Shown piece after piece: positions 8,246-16,120 of a stretch of DNA of 40,958 nt. The notes beneath the pieces were generated by a model that worked only from the letters and a program-made list of their open reading frames with translations, searched no databases and was not told the DNA's origin. Position 1 is the first letter of the stretch; every line of letters begins with the position of its first letter. The stretch comes from JBOGJI01 sp050747865 (lineage in GTDB: Bacteria > Acidobacteriota > Thermoanaerobaculia > Multivoradales > JAHEKO01), in NCBI GenBank assembly GCA_050747865.1, contig JBOGJI010000227.1, forward strand, positions 1 through 40,958. The letters run 5' to 3'. The position numbers and the translations under genes are program-made.

Positions 8246-9489
8246 GCCTCGGCCAGCTGGCGCTCGGCCTGGTGGCGGCCAGCGTCGTGGTTGCGGGTTG
8301 CGCGGCGACCCAGCAGCCTCCGCGGGCCCGCAGGATGCCCGCGGCTGAGGCGGAGAACCCGATGCACGCGATCCTCGCCTCCCACCGGGGTCTGCGCGAC
8401 GTCGTGGACGCCGCCCGGCAGTACCGGCTCCAGGTGGTTCTCGGCCTCGTCGAGACGGGTCCGGACGGCCAGCCCGTGCTCGTCCAACACGGCTTTCGGC
8501 TCGGCGCCGAATACTTCTATCCCGCCAGCAGTGTGAAGCTGTTCGCGGCCGCCGCCGCGCTCGAGCGGCTGGCGGAGCTGCGCGAGCAGACCGGCCTGGC
8601 CGTCACCGCGGACACGCCGCTGATCTATCACCCCCTCTTCTCCGGCGAGCAGCGCGTCGCGGGCGACTCCACGAATCTCGACGGCGGCTTCATCACCGTC
8701 CGCCACGAGGTCCGCAAGATCTTCCTGGTCTCCGACAACGAGGCCTTCAACCGCCTCTACGAGCTCGTCGGGCAGGACGGGCTGGAGGCGTCGCTGGCGC
8801 GCGCCGGCTTCCCCGACGCCCGCATCGTCCATCGCCTTGACGAGCCCCATACGCCGGAGGAGGACCGGCGGTTCCCGCAAATCGAGCTCGTCGGCGAGGA
8901 CTTCCGCCACACCCTCCCGGAGCGCAGCAGCGAGCTGCTCGCCCCGCTGCCTCCGATTCCGGGCCTCGAGGTCGGCACCGCCCACATCGCCGACGGCGAG
9001 CGGATCGACGAGCCGTTCGACATGAGCTCGAAGAACCGTGTGGCCCTGGCCGATCTGCAGCGCGCCCTGTGCACGATCGTGCGCCCGGACGTCGACTGCG
9101 GGGCCCCCGGCTTCCGGCTGGACGACGCGGACCGCGCCCTGGTCGTAGAGGCGCTGGGCCAGCTCTCGCGGGAGTCCGAGAACCCGGTCTACGACCCCGC
9201 CGAATACCCCGACGCCTACGCCAAGTTCGTCCTGCCGGGCGTCGCCCGCGTCCTGCCGCCGGACCGCGTCCGCGTCTACGACAAGACCGGCTGGGCCTAT
9301 GGCTTCAGCACCGAAAACGCCTATGTCGTGGACGAGCAGACCGGCCGCGGCTTCTTCCTCGCCGCCACCCTCTACACCAACGCCGACGGCGTCCTCAACG
9401 ACGACGAGTACGAATACGACACCGTCGCCGTCCCCTTCCTCGAGAACCTGGGCGAAGCCGCCGCGCGCTTCGTCTGGGACTCGCCGTAA
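8242..9489 (+). CDS. Class A beta-lactamase-fold serine hydrolase lipoprotein
   Basis: A 415-residue predicted lipoprotein (lipobox VAGC, C20) with the penicillin-recognising serine-enzyme fold: SxxK as S95-S-V-K98, SDN at 163-165 in LVSDNEAFNRLYELVG, and KTG at 347-349 in YDKTGWAYGFS. It is much longer than class A beta-lactamases (about 290 residues), with an insertion between the SDN and KTG motifs that includes EDFRHTLPERSSELLAPLP. A class A style general-base glutamate is not evident. It may therefore be a peptidase or esterase of the 'beta-lactamase 2' type rather than a resistance enzyme. The GTG start overlaps the lysA stop; the next gene follows after 25 bp. Confidence 0.83.
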   Translation: MSLGQLALGLVAASVVVAGCAATQQPPRARRMPAAEAENPMHAILASHRGLRDVVDAARQYRLQVVLGLVETGPDGQPVLVQHGFRLGAEYFYPASSVKLFAAAAALERLAELREQTGLAVTADTPLIYHPLFSGEQRVAGDSTNLDGGFITVRHEVRKIFLVSDNEAFNRLYELVGQDGLEASLARAGFPDARIVHRLDEPHTPEEDRRFPQIELVGEDFRHTLPERSSELLAPLPPIPGLEVGTAHIADGERIDEPFDMSSKNRVALADLQRALCTIVRPDVDCGAPGFRLDDADRALVVEALGQLSRESENPVYDPAEYPDAYAKFVLPGVARVLPPDRVRVYDKTGWAYGFSTENAYVVDEQTGRGFFLAATLYTNADGVLNDDEYEYDTVAVPFLENLGEAAARFVWDSP

Positions 9490-9514
9490 CCCAGAGGGAG
9501 CAGAGCACAACGCC

Positions 9515-10945
9515 ATGGACAGCGCAGAGTTCCGCCGCGTCGGTCACGCCGTCATCGACCAGCTCGCCGCGTACTTCGACTCACTGGAGGACCGGCCCGT
9601 GTTTCCGGACGTCGAGCCGGCGGACCTGAGCCGGCTCTTCGACGAGCCGGTGCCCAGGGCGGGTGTCGCGGCGGAGCAGGTGCTCGCCGAGCTCGACGAG
9701 AAGCTCTACCCGTACTGCACACACACGGGGCATGGCGGTTACATGGGGCTCATCACGGCAAGCCCCTTGCCGATCGGCGTCCTCGGCGATGCGATCGCCT
9801 CGGCGTTGAACCAGAACCTCGGCGTCTACTCGATCGGGCCGAGCGCGGTGGCGATGGAACGGCGCACCGTTCGCTGGCTGTGCGATCTCGCCGGCTACGG
9901 GCCGGGCGCGGGCGGCAACCTGACGAGCGGGGGGATGACCGCCAACCTGATCGGCCTCAAGCTCGCCCGCGACCGCGCGAGCGGCGAGCGGGCGCAGCAG
10001 GAGGGCGTGACGGAGCGCTTCGCCGTGTACACGAGCGAGGAGCGCCACGTCTCGGTCGACAAGGCGGCCGACGCCGTCGGGCTCGGGCGCCGGAGCATCC
10101 GGGCGCTTCCCACGGACGACTCGTTTCGCGTGCGCATCGACGCGCTCGAGGACGCGATCGCAGCCGACCGGTCCGAGGGCGTGCGGCCGGCCTGCATCGT
10201 GGCGATGGCGGGCTCGACCAACACCGGCGCCATCGACGACCTGGAGGCGTTGCGCGCCATTGCCGATCGCGAAGGGATGTGGCTGCACGCCGATGCGGCC
10301 TACGGCGGGGGCCTGCTCGTCTCCCACGGCCGACGCCATCTGCTCGACGGCCTCGATCTCGCGGACTCGATCACCATCGACCCGCACAAGTGGTTCTACG
10401 CTCCGGTCGACGCGGGGGCGCTCCTGGTGCGCGAAGAGGCGCGGCTCACGCGCTCCTTCGGCATGCGGCCCGCCTACCTCACCGACGAGCTCGACGCCGA
10501 GGGCGAGCGCTATCAGTACTACATCCACGGCCTCGAGCAGAGCCGCCGCTTCCGCGCCCTGAAGGTGTGGATGAGCTTCAAACGCTACGGGACCCAGGAG
10601 ATCGGCCGCTGGGTCGACGCGAATTGCGAGCAGGCGCGCCGGCTGCACGAGCTGGCGGAGGTGCACCCGCGCTTCGAGTCGGCGGTCGAGCCGCCGATGT
10701 CCGCGGCCTGCATACGCTATCTGCCCCAGCGTGAGCTCGCCAGCGCGCAGGCCGACGAGCTGCACCACCGCGTCGTGGACCGCGTCGAACGGAGCGGCGA
10801 GTTCTGGATCGGCACGACGGTCCTGAAGGGCAAGGCCTGGTTCCGCGCCTGCACGGTCAACTTCCGCACCACTCTCGAGCACGTGGAGCGTCTGATGGCG
10901 CTCCTCGAGCGCGAGTGCGCGGTGGCGGAGCACGCGCTCGCCTAG
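9515..10945 (+). CDS. PLP-dependent group II amino-acid decarboxylase (AADC/TDC-like)
   Basis: Fold type I PLP enzyme related to aromatic-L-amino-acid and glutamate decarboxylases. The 476-residue protein has the family markers: HTGHGGYMGLITASP near the N-terminus, LTSGGMTANL, the PLP-stacking histidine H178 in SEERHVS, the pyridine-nitrogen aspartate in LHADAAYGG (D260), and the Schiff-base lysine K292 in TIDPHKWFYAP. The substrate cannot be read from the sequence; it could be tryptophan, tyrosine, DOPA or another amino acid. A GGGAG ribosome site precedes the ATG. The TAG stop lies on the border of an insertion sequence: the TA belongs to the apparent target site and the G to the element. 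Length is normal for the family, so the insertion seems not to have truncated it. Confidence 0.9.
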   Translation: MDSAEFRRVGHAVIDQLAAYFDSLEDRPVFPDVEPADLSRLFDEPVPRAGVAAEQVLAELDEKLYPYCTHTGHGGYMGLITASPLPIGVLGDAIASALNQNLGVYSIGPSAVAMERRTVRWLCDLAGYGPGAGGNLTSGGMTANLIGLKLARDRASGERAQQEGVTERFAVYTSEERHVSVDKAADAVGLGRRSIRALPTDDSFRVRIDALEDAIAADRSEGVRPACIVAMAGSTNTGAIDDLEALRAIADREGMWLHADAAYGGGLLVSHGRRHLLDGLDLADSITIDPHKWFYAPVDAGALLVREEARLTRSFGMRPAYLTDELDAEGERYQYYIHGLEQSRRFRALKVWMSFKRYGTQEIGRWVDANCEQARRLHELAEVHPRFESAVEPPMSAACIRYLPQRELASAQADELHHRVVDRVERSGEFWIGTTVLKGKAWFRACTVNFRTTLEHVERLMALLERECAVAEHALA

Positions 10946-10965
10946 GGGGCTGTGGTGAAAGTCCG
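10945..10965 (+). repeat. IS left terminal inverted repeat
   Basis: Pairs with the right end of the element; the strongest shared core is GTGGTGAAAGTC at 10952-10963. The first base completes the TAG stop of the preceding decarboxylase gene. Confidence 0.8.
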
Positions 10966-11060
10966 CGGTCAGGCGTCGTGATTGCGTAGCGGTCGGTGTC
11001 GAGGAGGAACGCGCCGATGGCGATGGGCGAGCGAAAGCGGAGCGACAGGCGGCCCTGTGG

Positions 11061-12431
11061 GTGGATGCGAGGGTGGCGACCGCAGCACCGGGGCATCCGT
11101 TCTACGAGCGACTCGACGAGCTGCTGGCGCGCCACGAGTTCGACGCCTTTGTGGAGGTGGCATGCGAGCGGTTCTACGCGCCGGTGATGGGTCGGCCGTC
11201 GTTGGCTCCGGGGATCTACTTCCGTCTGCTGTTGGTAGGCTACTTCGAGGGGATCGACTCGGAGCGTGGGATCGCCTGGCGGGTGGCCGACGCGCTTTCG
11301 CTGCGAGACTTCCTGGGCCTCGAGGCCGGCGACAGACCCCGGGATCACTCGACCCTGTCGCGCACGCGCCGGCTGATGGATGTCGAGACCCACGATCAGG
11401 TGTTCACCTGGGTCGTGGAGCTTCTGGCCAAGGAGGGCTTGCTATGGGGCAAGCGTTTCGGGTTCGACGCCACGACGCTGGAAGCCAACGCGGCGATGCG
11501 CTCGATCGTGCGTCGAGACAGCGGGGCAACCTACACGGAATTTCTCGCCGAGCTGGCCCAGGCTTCGGGGGTCGAGACCCCGACGCGTGAGGATCTGGCG
11601 CGGCTGGACCGGAAGCGGAAGAAGAAGACATCGAACAAGGACTGGCACAACCCGCACGATCCGGACGCCCGGATCACCAAGATGAAAGACGGCAGAACGC
11701 GGCTGGCTCACAAGGCTGAGCAGGCGGTGGATCTGGAGACTGGAGCCGTGGTCGCGGTGACCGTGCAGCCCGCTGACAGAGGGGACACGGCGAGCTTCGC
11801 GACCACCCTGCAACAGACGATCGACGTCATCGCGGACATCGACGAGGCTCCCGAGGCCGCGGCGAAGCTGGCGGATGCGGTCCTGGCGGAAGTGGTGATG
11901 GATAAGGGGTACCACGGCGCTGATGTACTGGTGGACTGCGCGGACCTGGGGATCCGTACGTACGTGTCCGAGCCCGATCGAGGTCGACGCCGCTGGCGTG
12001 GCAAGCACCGCCAGCGCGACGCGACTTACGCCAATCGTCGGCGCATCCGGGGTCGCCGGGGCAAGCGGTTGATGCGACAACGCGCAGAGCTCGCCGAGCG
12101 CGGTTTCGCGCACTGCTATGACAGCGGAGGAATGCGCAGGCTCCACCTGCGAGGGCGCGACAACGTCGCCAAACGCGTCCTCGTACAGGTCGCGGGATTC
12201 AATCTCGGGCTGGTGATGCGCCGTCTGGTGGGAGCGGGGCGACCACGGGCCGCATGGATACTGCGTGCCTTGGCTTACGAGCTCACGCTGGCCCTGCAAG
12301 CCATGGTGCGCACGATTCTCACCGGTCATGCCCCGATCCGTCCTTCGCTCGGCGCCTCTCCGCCTCCGGCTCCCACGCCACGGATCCTTGTGTTACGTGG
12401 CCAGAATCCGACTTTCACCACGGCCTGCTAA
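11061..12431 (+). CDS. DDE transposase of the IS1182/IS5-like element
   Basis: Catalyses movement of the surrounding element. An N-terminal DUF772-type domain (GHPFYERLDELLARHEFDAF through YFRLLLVGYFEGIDSERG) is followed by a DDE catalytic domain: first aspartate in FGFDATTLEAN, second in VVMDKGYHG, and a basic region GRRRWRGKHRQR further on. The reading frame is open upstream of the chosen GTG into RAKAERQAALWV, which resembles the missing family N-terminus, but no start codon exists in that frame. A nearby ATG (11023) is in another frame, so a one-base loss near 11045 is possible. The TAA stop is completed by the flanking target-site bases. GC content is close to its surroundings. Confidence 0.87.
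   Translation: MDARVATAAPGHPFYERLDELLARHEFDAFVEVACERFYAPVMGRPSLAPGIYFRLLLVGYFEGIDSERGIAWRVADALSLRDFLGLEAGDRPRDHSTLSRTRRLMDVETHDQVFTWVVELLAKEGLLWGKRFGFDATTLEANAAMRSIVRRDSGATYTEFLAELAQASGVETPTREDLARLDRKRKKKTSNKDWHNPHDPDARITKMKDGRTRLAHKAEQAVDLETGAVVAVTVQPADRGDTASFATTLQQTIDVIADIDEAPEAAAKLADAVLAEVVMDKGYHGADVLVDCADLGIRTYVSEPDRGRRRWRGKHRQRDATYANRRRIRGRRGKRLMRQRAELAERGFAHCYDSGGMRRLHLRGRDNVAKRVLVQVAGFNLGLVMRRLVGAGRPRAAWILRALAYELTLALQAMVRTILTGHAPIRPSLGASPPPAPTPRILVLRGQNPTFTTAC
12408..12428 (-). repeat. IS right terminal inverted repeat
   Basis: Reverse complement matches the left end at 17 of 21 positions, including the 12-base core GACTTTCACCAC at 12410-12421. The last C completes the TAG stop of the convergent regulator gene. 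Confidence 0.8.
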
Positions 12432-13108
12432 CGTCGAGTAGCCGCTTTCTTAGGGCGGGTGATGCGCGCGAGCGTCCCCTGCTCGCGTTGCAGCTCGAGC
12501 AGCGACTCCATCAGCGGGTTGTCGCCGCTCGAGCAGACGGACAGGACGAGCGGATCCTCCTCCTCGTCCTCGGCCGCCAGGTAAGCGTGTCCCATGGTGG
12601 AGTCGATGTAGACGCAGCCGCCTTCCTCCAGCAACAGCGGCTCGTAGAACTCCGTGTGCAGCACGACGCGGCCGCGCAGGACGTAGGTGTACTCCTCTCC
12701 GGCATGGCGGACTAGCTCGCCGAACTCCTCGAGGCTGCGGGCGAGCAGCCGGACCAGAACCGGAATCATCCGCTTCTGGCGCAGCTCCGGGCAGAGGTAG
12801 TAGTAGTCGTAGTTCGGCGTCTCCACGCGCAGGGCGTCTTCCTCGCTGCCGAGGCTGCGCCGTGCGGTCACGGCCGGCTCGCTTCGCTCCTGGGGCTCGG
12901 CGAAGAGCTCGGACATGCTGATGTCGAGGCGCTGGCTGAGCAACTGCAGCCGGTCATACGTCAGCGTGAGGCGATCGTGCTCGACCTTGGATAGGGTGGA
13001 GAGCGGGATCCCGGTCCGCTCGCCCATCTGTTTGAGGGTCCAGCCATTGCGCCGGCGCAATGAGCGCAGCAGGCTGCCGAGCGTCGGGGCCGACGCCTCT
13101 CCGCTCAT
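12428..13108 (-). CDS. XRE-family regulator with C-terminal cupin domain
   Basis: A one-component transcription factor: an N-terminal helix-turn-helix (about residues 9-62, LGSLLRSLRRRNGWTLKQMG ... IPLSTLSKVEHDRLTLTYDR) joined to a C-terminal cupin (about 135-205, with GEEYTYVLRGRVVLHTE and STMGHAYLA) that probably senses a small ligand. Members of this architecture (PuuR-like) often control amino-acid or polyamine use. The ATG giving MSGEAS was chosen over a GTG six codons upstream; GGGAG lies nine bases before it. The gene is divergent from the first TonB receptor, whose upstream region is matched by that of the second receptor, making this the obvious candidate regulator of both. Its TAG stop is completed by the last base of the IS. 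Confidence 0.9.
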   Translation of the reverse strand: MSGEASAPTLGSLLRSLRRRNGWTLKQMGERTGIPLSTLSKVEHDRLTLTYDRLQLLSQRLDISMSELFAEPQERSEPAVTARRSLGSEEDALRVETPNYDYYYLCPELRQKRMIPVLVRLLARSLEEFGELVRHAGEEYTYVLRGRVVLHTEFYEPLLLEEGGCVYIDSTMGHAYLAAEDEEEDPLVLSVCSSGDNPLMESLLELQREQGTLARITRPKKAATRR

Positions 13109-13187
13109 CTCACTCGACTCCCGCACATCATTCTTCGTTGCTCCGTCTCAGCATCTTCGCACAGGAGGTCGAAAGCGAGCAAGCTTC

Positions 13188-13236
13188 GGTTGACAATTTT
13201 CCAGATGGGACTAGAATTGCCTCAACAGGCACTCTA
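13188..13236 (+). promoter_or_regulatory. Promoter/operator of the first TonB receptor (conserved element, copy A)
   Basis: TTGACA (13190-13195), a 16-bp spacer and TAGAAT (13212-13217) make a sigma-70-like promoter. Just downstream is a dyad: CTAGA/TCTAG arms enclosing GCCT/AGGC. CAATT (13194-13198) and AATTG (13215-13219) form a second inverted pair spanning the promoter. The 71 bases from here through the ATG align without gaps to the region before the second receptor, about 50 of 71 identical by hand count. Regulator binding is inferred. Confidence 0.6.
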
Positions 13237-13255
13237 GGCCCGAAAGGAGAAGGCC

Positions 13256-16114
13256 ATGCGTATCCCCCTGCCGTCTCTCCGTGTCCTGCTGCCCCCGCTT
13301 TCCGCCCTCGCGATCGCCGCCGTCGCGCTGGTGCCTCCCACCGCCGCCCAGAGCGCCACCGCCGCCCTGCGCGGGAAGGTGGCGGACGAGCAGGGCGGCG
13401 CCCTGGCCGGGGCCGCCGTCACGGCGCGCAACGTGGAGACCAACGTGTCCTGGTCCGTGAGCAGCAACAGCCTCGGCCGGTATTACATCCCGAACCTGCC
13501 CGCGAGCAGATACGAGCTGGAGGCCTCTCTCGAGGGCTTCGCCACCGGCAAGCGGGAAGGCCTCGTGCTGCGCGTGGGCCAGGAGGCCACGGTGGACTTC
13601 GCGCTCCAGGTCGGCGTCACCGAGGAGCTGACGGTCTTGGCCGACGCCCCCATCCTGGAGACCACCCGCAGCACCGTGGGCACCATCATCGACAAGGACC
13701 AGATCGACCAGCTTCCCCTCATCGAGCGGGACTTCAGCTCGCTGGCCAAGCTCTCGCCCGGGGTCACCGAGGGCAGCGGCGGCAACGGCCCCGGCCTCTC
13801 GGTCAACGGCCAGACCAGCTTCTCCAACGGCTATTACGTGGACGGGGCCAACGCGGAGTGGAACTACTACGGCAACCAGTCCTCCACCTTCGTCCAGGAC
13901 TGGGTCCAGGAGTTCCAGGTGATGACGAACTCCTACCCGGCCGAATTCGGCACCGCCTCTGGCGGCATCATCAACGCGATCACCCGCCGCGGCGGCAACG
14001 AGCTCCATGGCCGCGTCTACGGCTTCTTTCGCGACGACTCGTGGGACGCCGAGCCCTTCGCGGGCCACTTCGAGAATGGCGAGCCCGTGTACCTGACCGA
14101 GGACGAGACGCCGCCGCTCTCCCAGGAGCGCTACGGAGCCTTCCTCTCGGGGCCGATCAAGAGAGACAAGTTGTTCTACTTCCTGGGCTACGAGCGTCTC
14201 GTGAAGGACTCCTCGGAAGTACTCGGCATCAGCGACTACTGGCGGGCGCGCGGCGTCGAAACGGTGCTGCCCGTCGAGGGTAGGAACGACCCCTTCATCG
14301 CGAAGCTCGACGCTAGCATCGGCGACAGGAACCACGTCTCCCTCCGCTATGACCGCAGCGATCGCACCGACACCAACCAGGTCCAGTTCGGCGGCGCACT
14401 GGCGACCGAGGAGGTGCGACACACCTTCGGCGGACCGATCTGGAACGCGGTGGGGAGCTGGACCAGCACGTTCGGCGGCTCCCGGTTCAACGAGTTCAGG
14501 GCCGCGTTCGGCTCCAACAAGCCGCCCATCATCTGCAACAAGTCGGGCACCGGCGGGCGGGACAACTTGCGCGAGCGGCCGGGCACGTATTCCATACAGA
14601 TCTACCCGGGGGCGGTCTTCGGCTGTCCGATCTTCACCGGGCTGGAGGGCGAAGAGAACTTGCAGCTCATGGACACCTTCTCCTTCTACACCGGCGCCCA
14701 CCAGGTCAAAGTCGGGGCCCAGGCCTTTCGGATCAATACGATCGTCGATGTCACCAACTTCCACGACGGCTTCTGGATCTTCCTCAACGACCGTGCCTTC
14801 GACATCGACGACCCCGCGACCTATCCCTTCATCTTCGCGGGCAACGTCGGCGTGATCGACGTCGACATCTCGAGCTGGAACTACCACGCCTTCGTGCAGG
14901 ACACCTGGCAGGTGAGCGACGACCTGACGATCAACCTCGGCCTGCGCTACGACCTCGACGGCAGCGTGACCCAGGGCAACGAGCTGGTGGACCGCAAGAA
15001 CGCGCAGCTCGTGGAGCGCTACGGCGGCAGTCCACCGCTCGAGAAGACGGAGAAGGACACGGACAACTTCGCGCCGCGCCTGGGCTTGGTCTGGACGCCC
15101 ACCGCCGACAAGCGCACCGCCGTGCGGGCCGCCGCCGGCCGCTTCTTCGACCAGAACCACACCAACTTCAACGGCATCTACTACGCGAACACGCTGTTGG
15201 CCGAGGAATTCAACATCCTGGATGCCTTCGACCCGTTCTCCTGGGGCCCCTTCGGCTCGCCCGACGCGCTGCGGCGGTTCCTGGCCGAGAGCTTCCCCTT
15301 CTTCCCCGACCTGTCGCAGGCACTTACGGCTTCCCAGATCATCAACCGCCTTGACCCGAATCTGCAGACCGCGCGCACCGACCAGTTCACCGTCGGCGTG
15401 AGCCACGACTTCGGGCACGGGCTGAGCGTCGACGCCGACTTCGTGCACGCTCGCGGAGAAGACATCCCGATGTACGTCGAGGAGAACGTAGCCCTGGTCG
15501 ATGGTGTCTACGTCCAGCCGGACCCCCGCTTCTCGACCATCGCCACCCTCAAGAATGTCGGGAGCAGCGAGTACAACGGCCTGCTGACCGAGGTTCGCTA
15601 CCGCCGGGAGCGTCTCGACGCCGGGCTCTCGTACACCCTCTCCGAAGCCACGTCGAACGTCGTCACCGGCATCTTCGGCGGCCAGCCGACCAACTCGCTC
15701 GACCTTTCCGAGGACGAGGGGCCGGACAACACGGACCGCCGGCACAACGTGGTGTTGAATGCCAACTACCGTTTGCCGCTGGGCTTCGAGCTCGGCGCCA
15801 TCTGGATCTATCGCAGCGCGTCTCCTTACAGTGTGACCACCGCGCTGCAGCTCGACGACGACCCGTTCCCCGACCGACCGGAGCGGCGCAACTCGCGGCG
15901 CGGCGACAGCTTCAGCAGCGTCGACCTGCGGCTCTCCAAGGCCTTCCGGGCGGGCGACCGCCTGCGATTCACGGTCTTCTGGGAGATGTACAACGCCTTC
16001 GACACCGACAACTTCACCGGCTACGTCGGCGGGCTGGAGTCGCCGCTGTTCGGGATGCCGACGGCCGCGTTCGAGAAGCGCCGTCAGCAGTTGGGCGTGC
16101 GCGTCGACTTCTGA
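13256..16114 (+). CDS. TonB-dependent receptor with carboxypeptidase-regulatory-like domain (Oar type)
   Basis: Outer-membrane active-transport receptor, 952 residues. A signal peptide (to about PTAAQS) is followed by a carboxypeptidase-regulatory-like beta-sandwich (about 30-115: GKVADEQGGALAGAAVTARN ... SLGRYYIPNLPASRYELEAS), a plug domain (about 120-240: VTEELTVLADAPILETTRST, then EFGTASGGIINAITRRGGNE) and a long 22-strand-type barrel ending in the BAM-recognised terminal phenylalanine (VRVDF). An AAAGGAGAAG ribosome site precedes the ATG. The immediate downstream gene is an exported S12 serine hydrolase after 6 bp, so the receptor probably imports a product or substrate of that enzyme. 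Ligand unknown; peptides or D-amino-acid compounds are suggested only by context. Confidence 0.92.
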   Translation: MRIPLPSLRVLLPPLSALAIAAVALVPPTAAQSATAALRGKVADEQGGALAGAAVTARNVETNVSWSVSSNSLGRYYIPNLPASRYELEASLEGFATGKREGLVLRVGQEATVDFALQVGVTEELTVLADAPILETTRSTVGTIIDKDQIDQLPLIERDFSSLAKLSPGVTEGSGGNGPGLSVNGQTSFSNGYYVDGANAEWNYYGNQSSTFVQDWVQEFQVMTNSYPAEFGTASGGIINAITRRGGNELHGRVYGFFRDDSWDAEPFAGHFENGEPVYLTEDETPPLSQERYGAFLSGPIKRDKLFYFLGYERLVKDSSEVLGISDYWRARGVETVLPVEGRNDPFIAKLDASIGDRNHVSLRYDRSDRTDTNQVQFGGALATEEVRHTFGGPIWNAVGSWTSTFGGSRFNEFRAAFGSNKPPIICNKSGTGGRDNLRERPGTYSIQIYPGAVFGCPIFTGLEGEENLQLMDTFSFYTGAHQVKVGAQAFRINTIVDVTNFHDGFWIFLNDRAFDIDDPATYPFIFAGNVGVIDVDISSWNYHAFVQDTWQVSDDLTINLGLRYDLDGSVTQGNELVDRKNAQLVERYGGSPPLEKTEKDTDNFAPRLGLVWTPTADKRTAVRAAAGRFFDQNHTNFNGIYYANTLLAEEFNILDAFDPFSWGPFGSPDALRRFLAESFPFFPDLSQALTASQIINRLDPNLQTARTDQFTVGVSHDFGHGLSVDADFVHARGEDIPMYVEENVALVDGVYVQPDPRFSTIATLKNVGSSEYNGLLTEVRYRRERLDAGLSYTLSEATSNVVTGIFGGQPTNSLDLSEDEGPDNTDRRHNVVLNANYRLPLGFELGAIWIYRSASPYSVTTALQLDDDPFPDRPERRNSRRGDSFSSVDLRLSKAFRAGDRLRFTVFWEMYNAFDTDNFTGYVGGLESPLFGMPTAAFEKRRQQLGVRVDF

Positions 16115-16120
16115 GTTTCC

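Larger units (their letters stand above)
10945..12428 (+). mobile_element. IS1182/IS5-like insertion sequence
   Basis: A complete-looking insertion sequence of about 1.48 kb with one transposase and 21-bp imperfect terminal inverted repeats (17 of 21 match, sharing GTGGTGAAAGTC). It is flanked by TA on both sides (10943-10944 and 12429-12430), consistent with a 2-bp TA duplication. It lies exactly between the ends of two convergent genes. Family assignment rests on the transposase sequence and on the GGGGCTGT-like terminus; IS1182 and IS5 subgroups are both possible. Confidence 0.85.

Noticed and set aside
8242..9489. Acquired beta-lactamase resistance gene
   Set aside because: Far longer than class A enzymes, no class A glutamate seen, and it is translationally coupled to lysA with matching composition.
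10943..12431. Target duplication CTAG at the IS borders
   Set aside because: Left side reads CTAG but right side reads CTAA; only TA is shared, so a 2-bp TA duplication is the safer reading.
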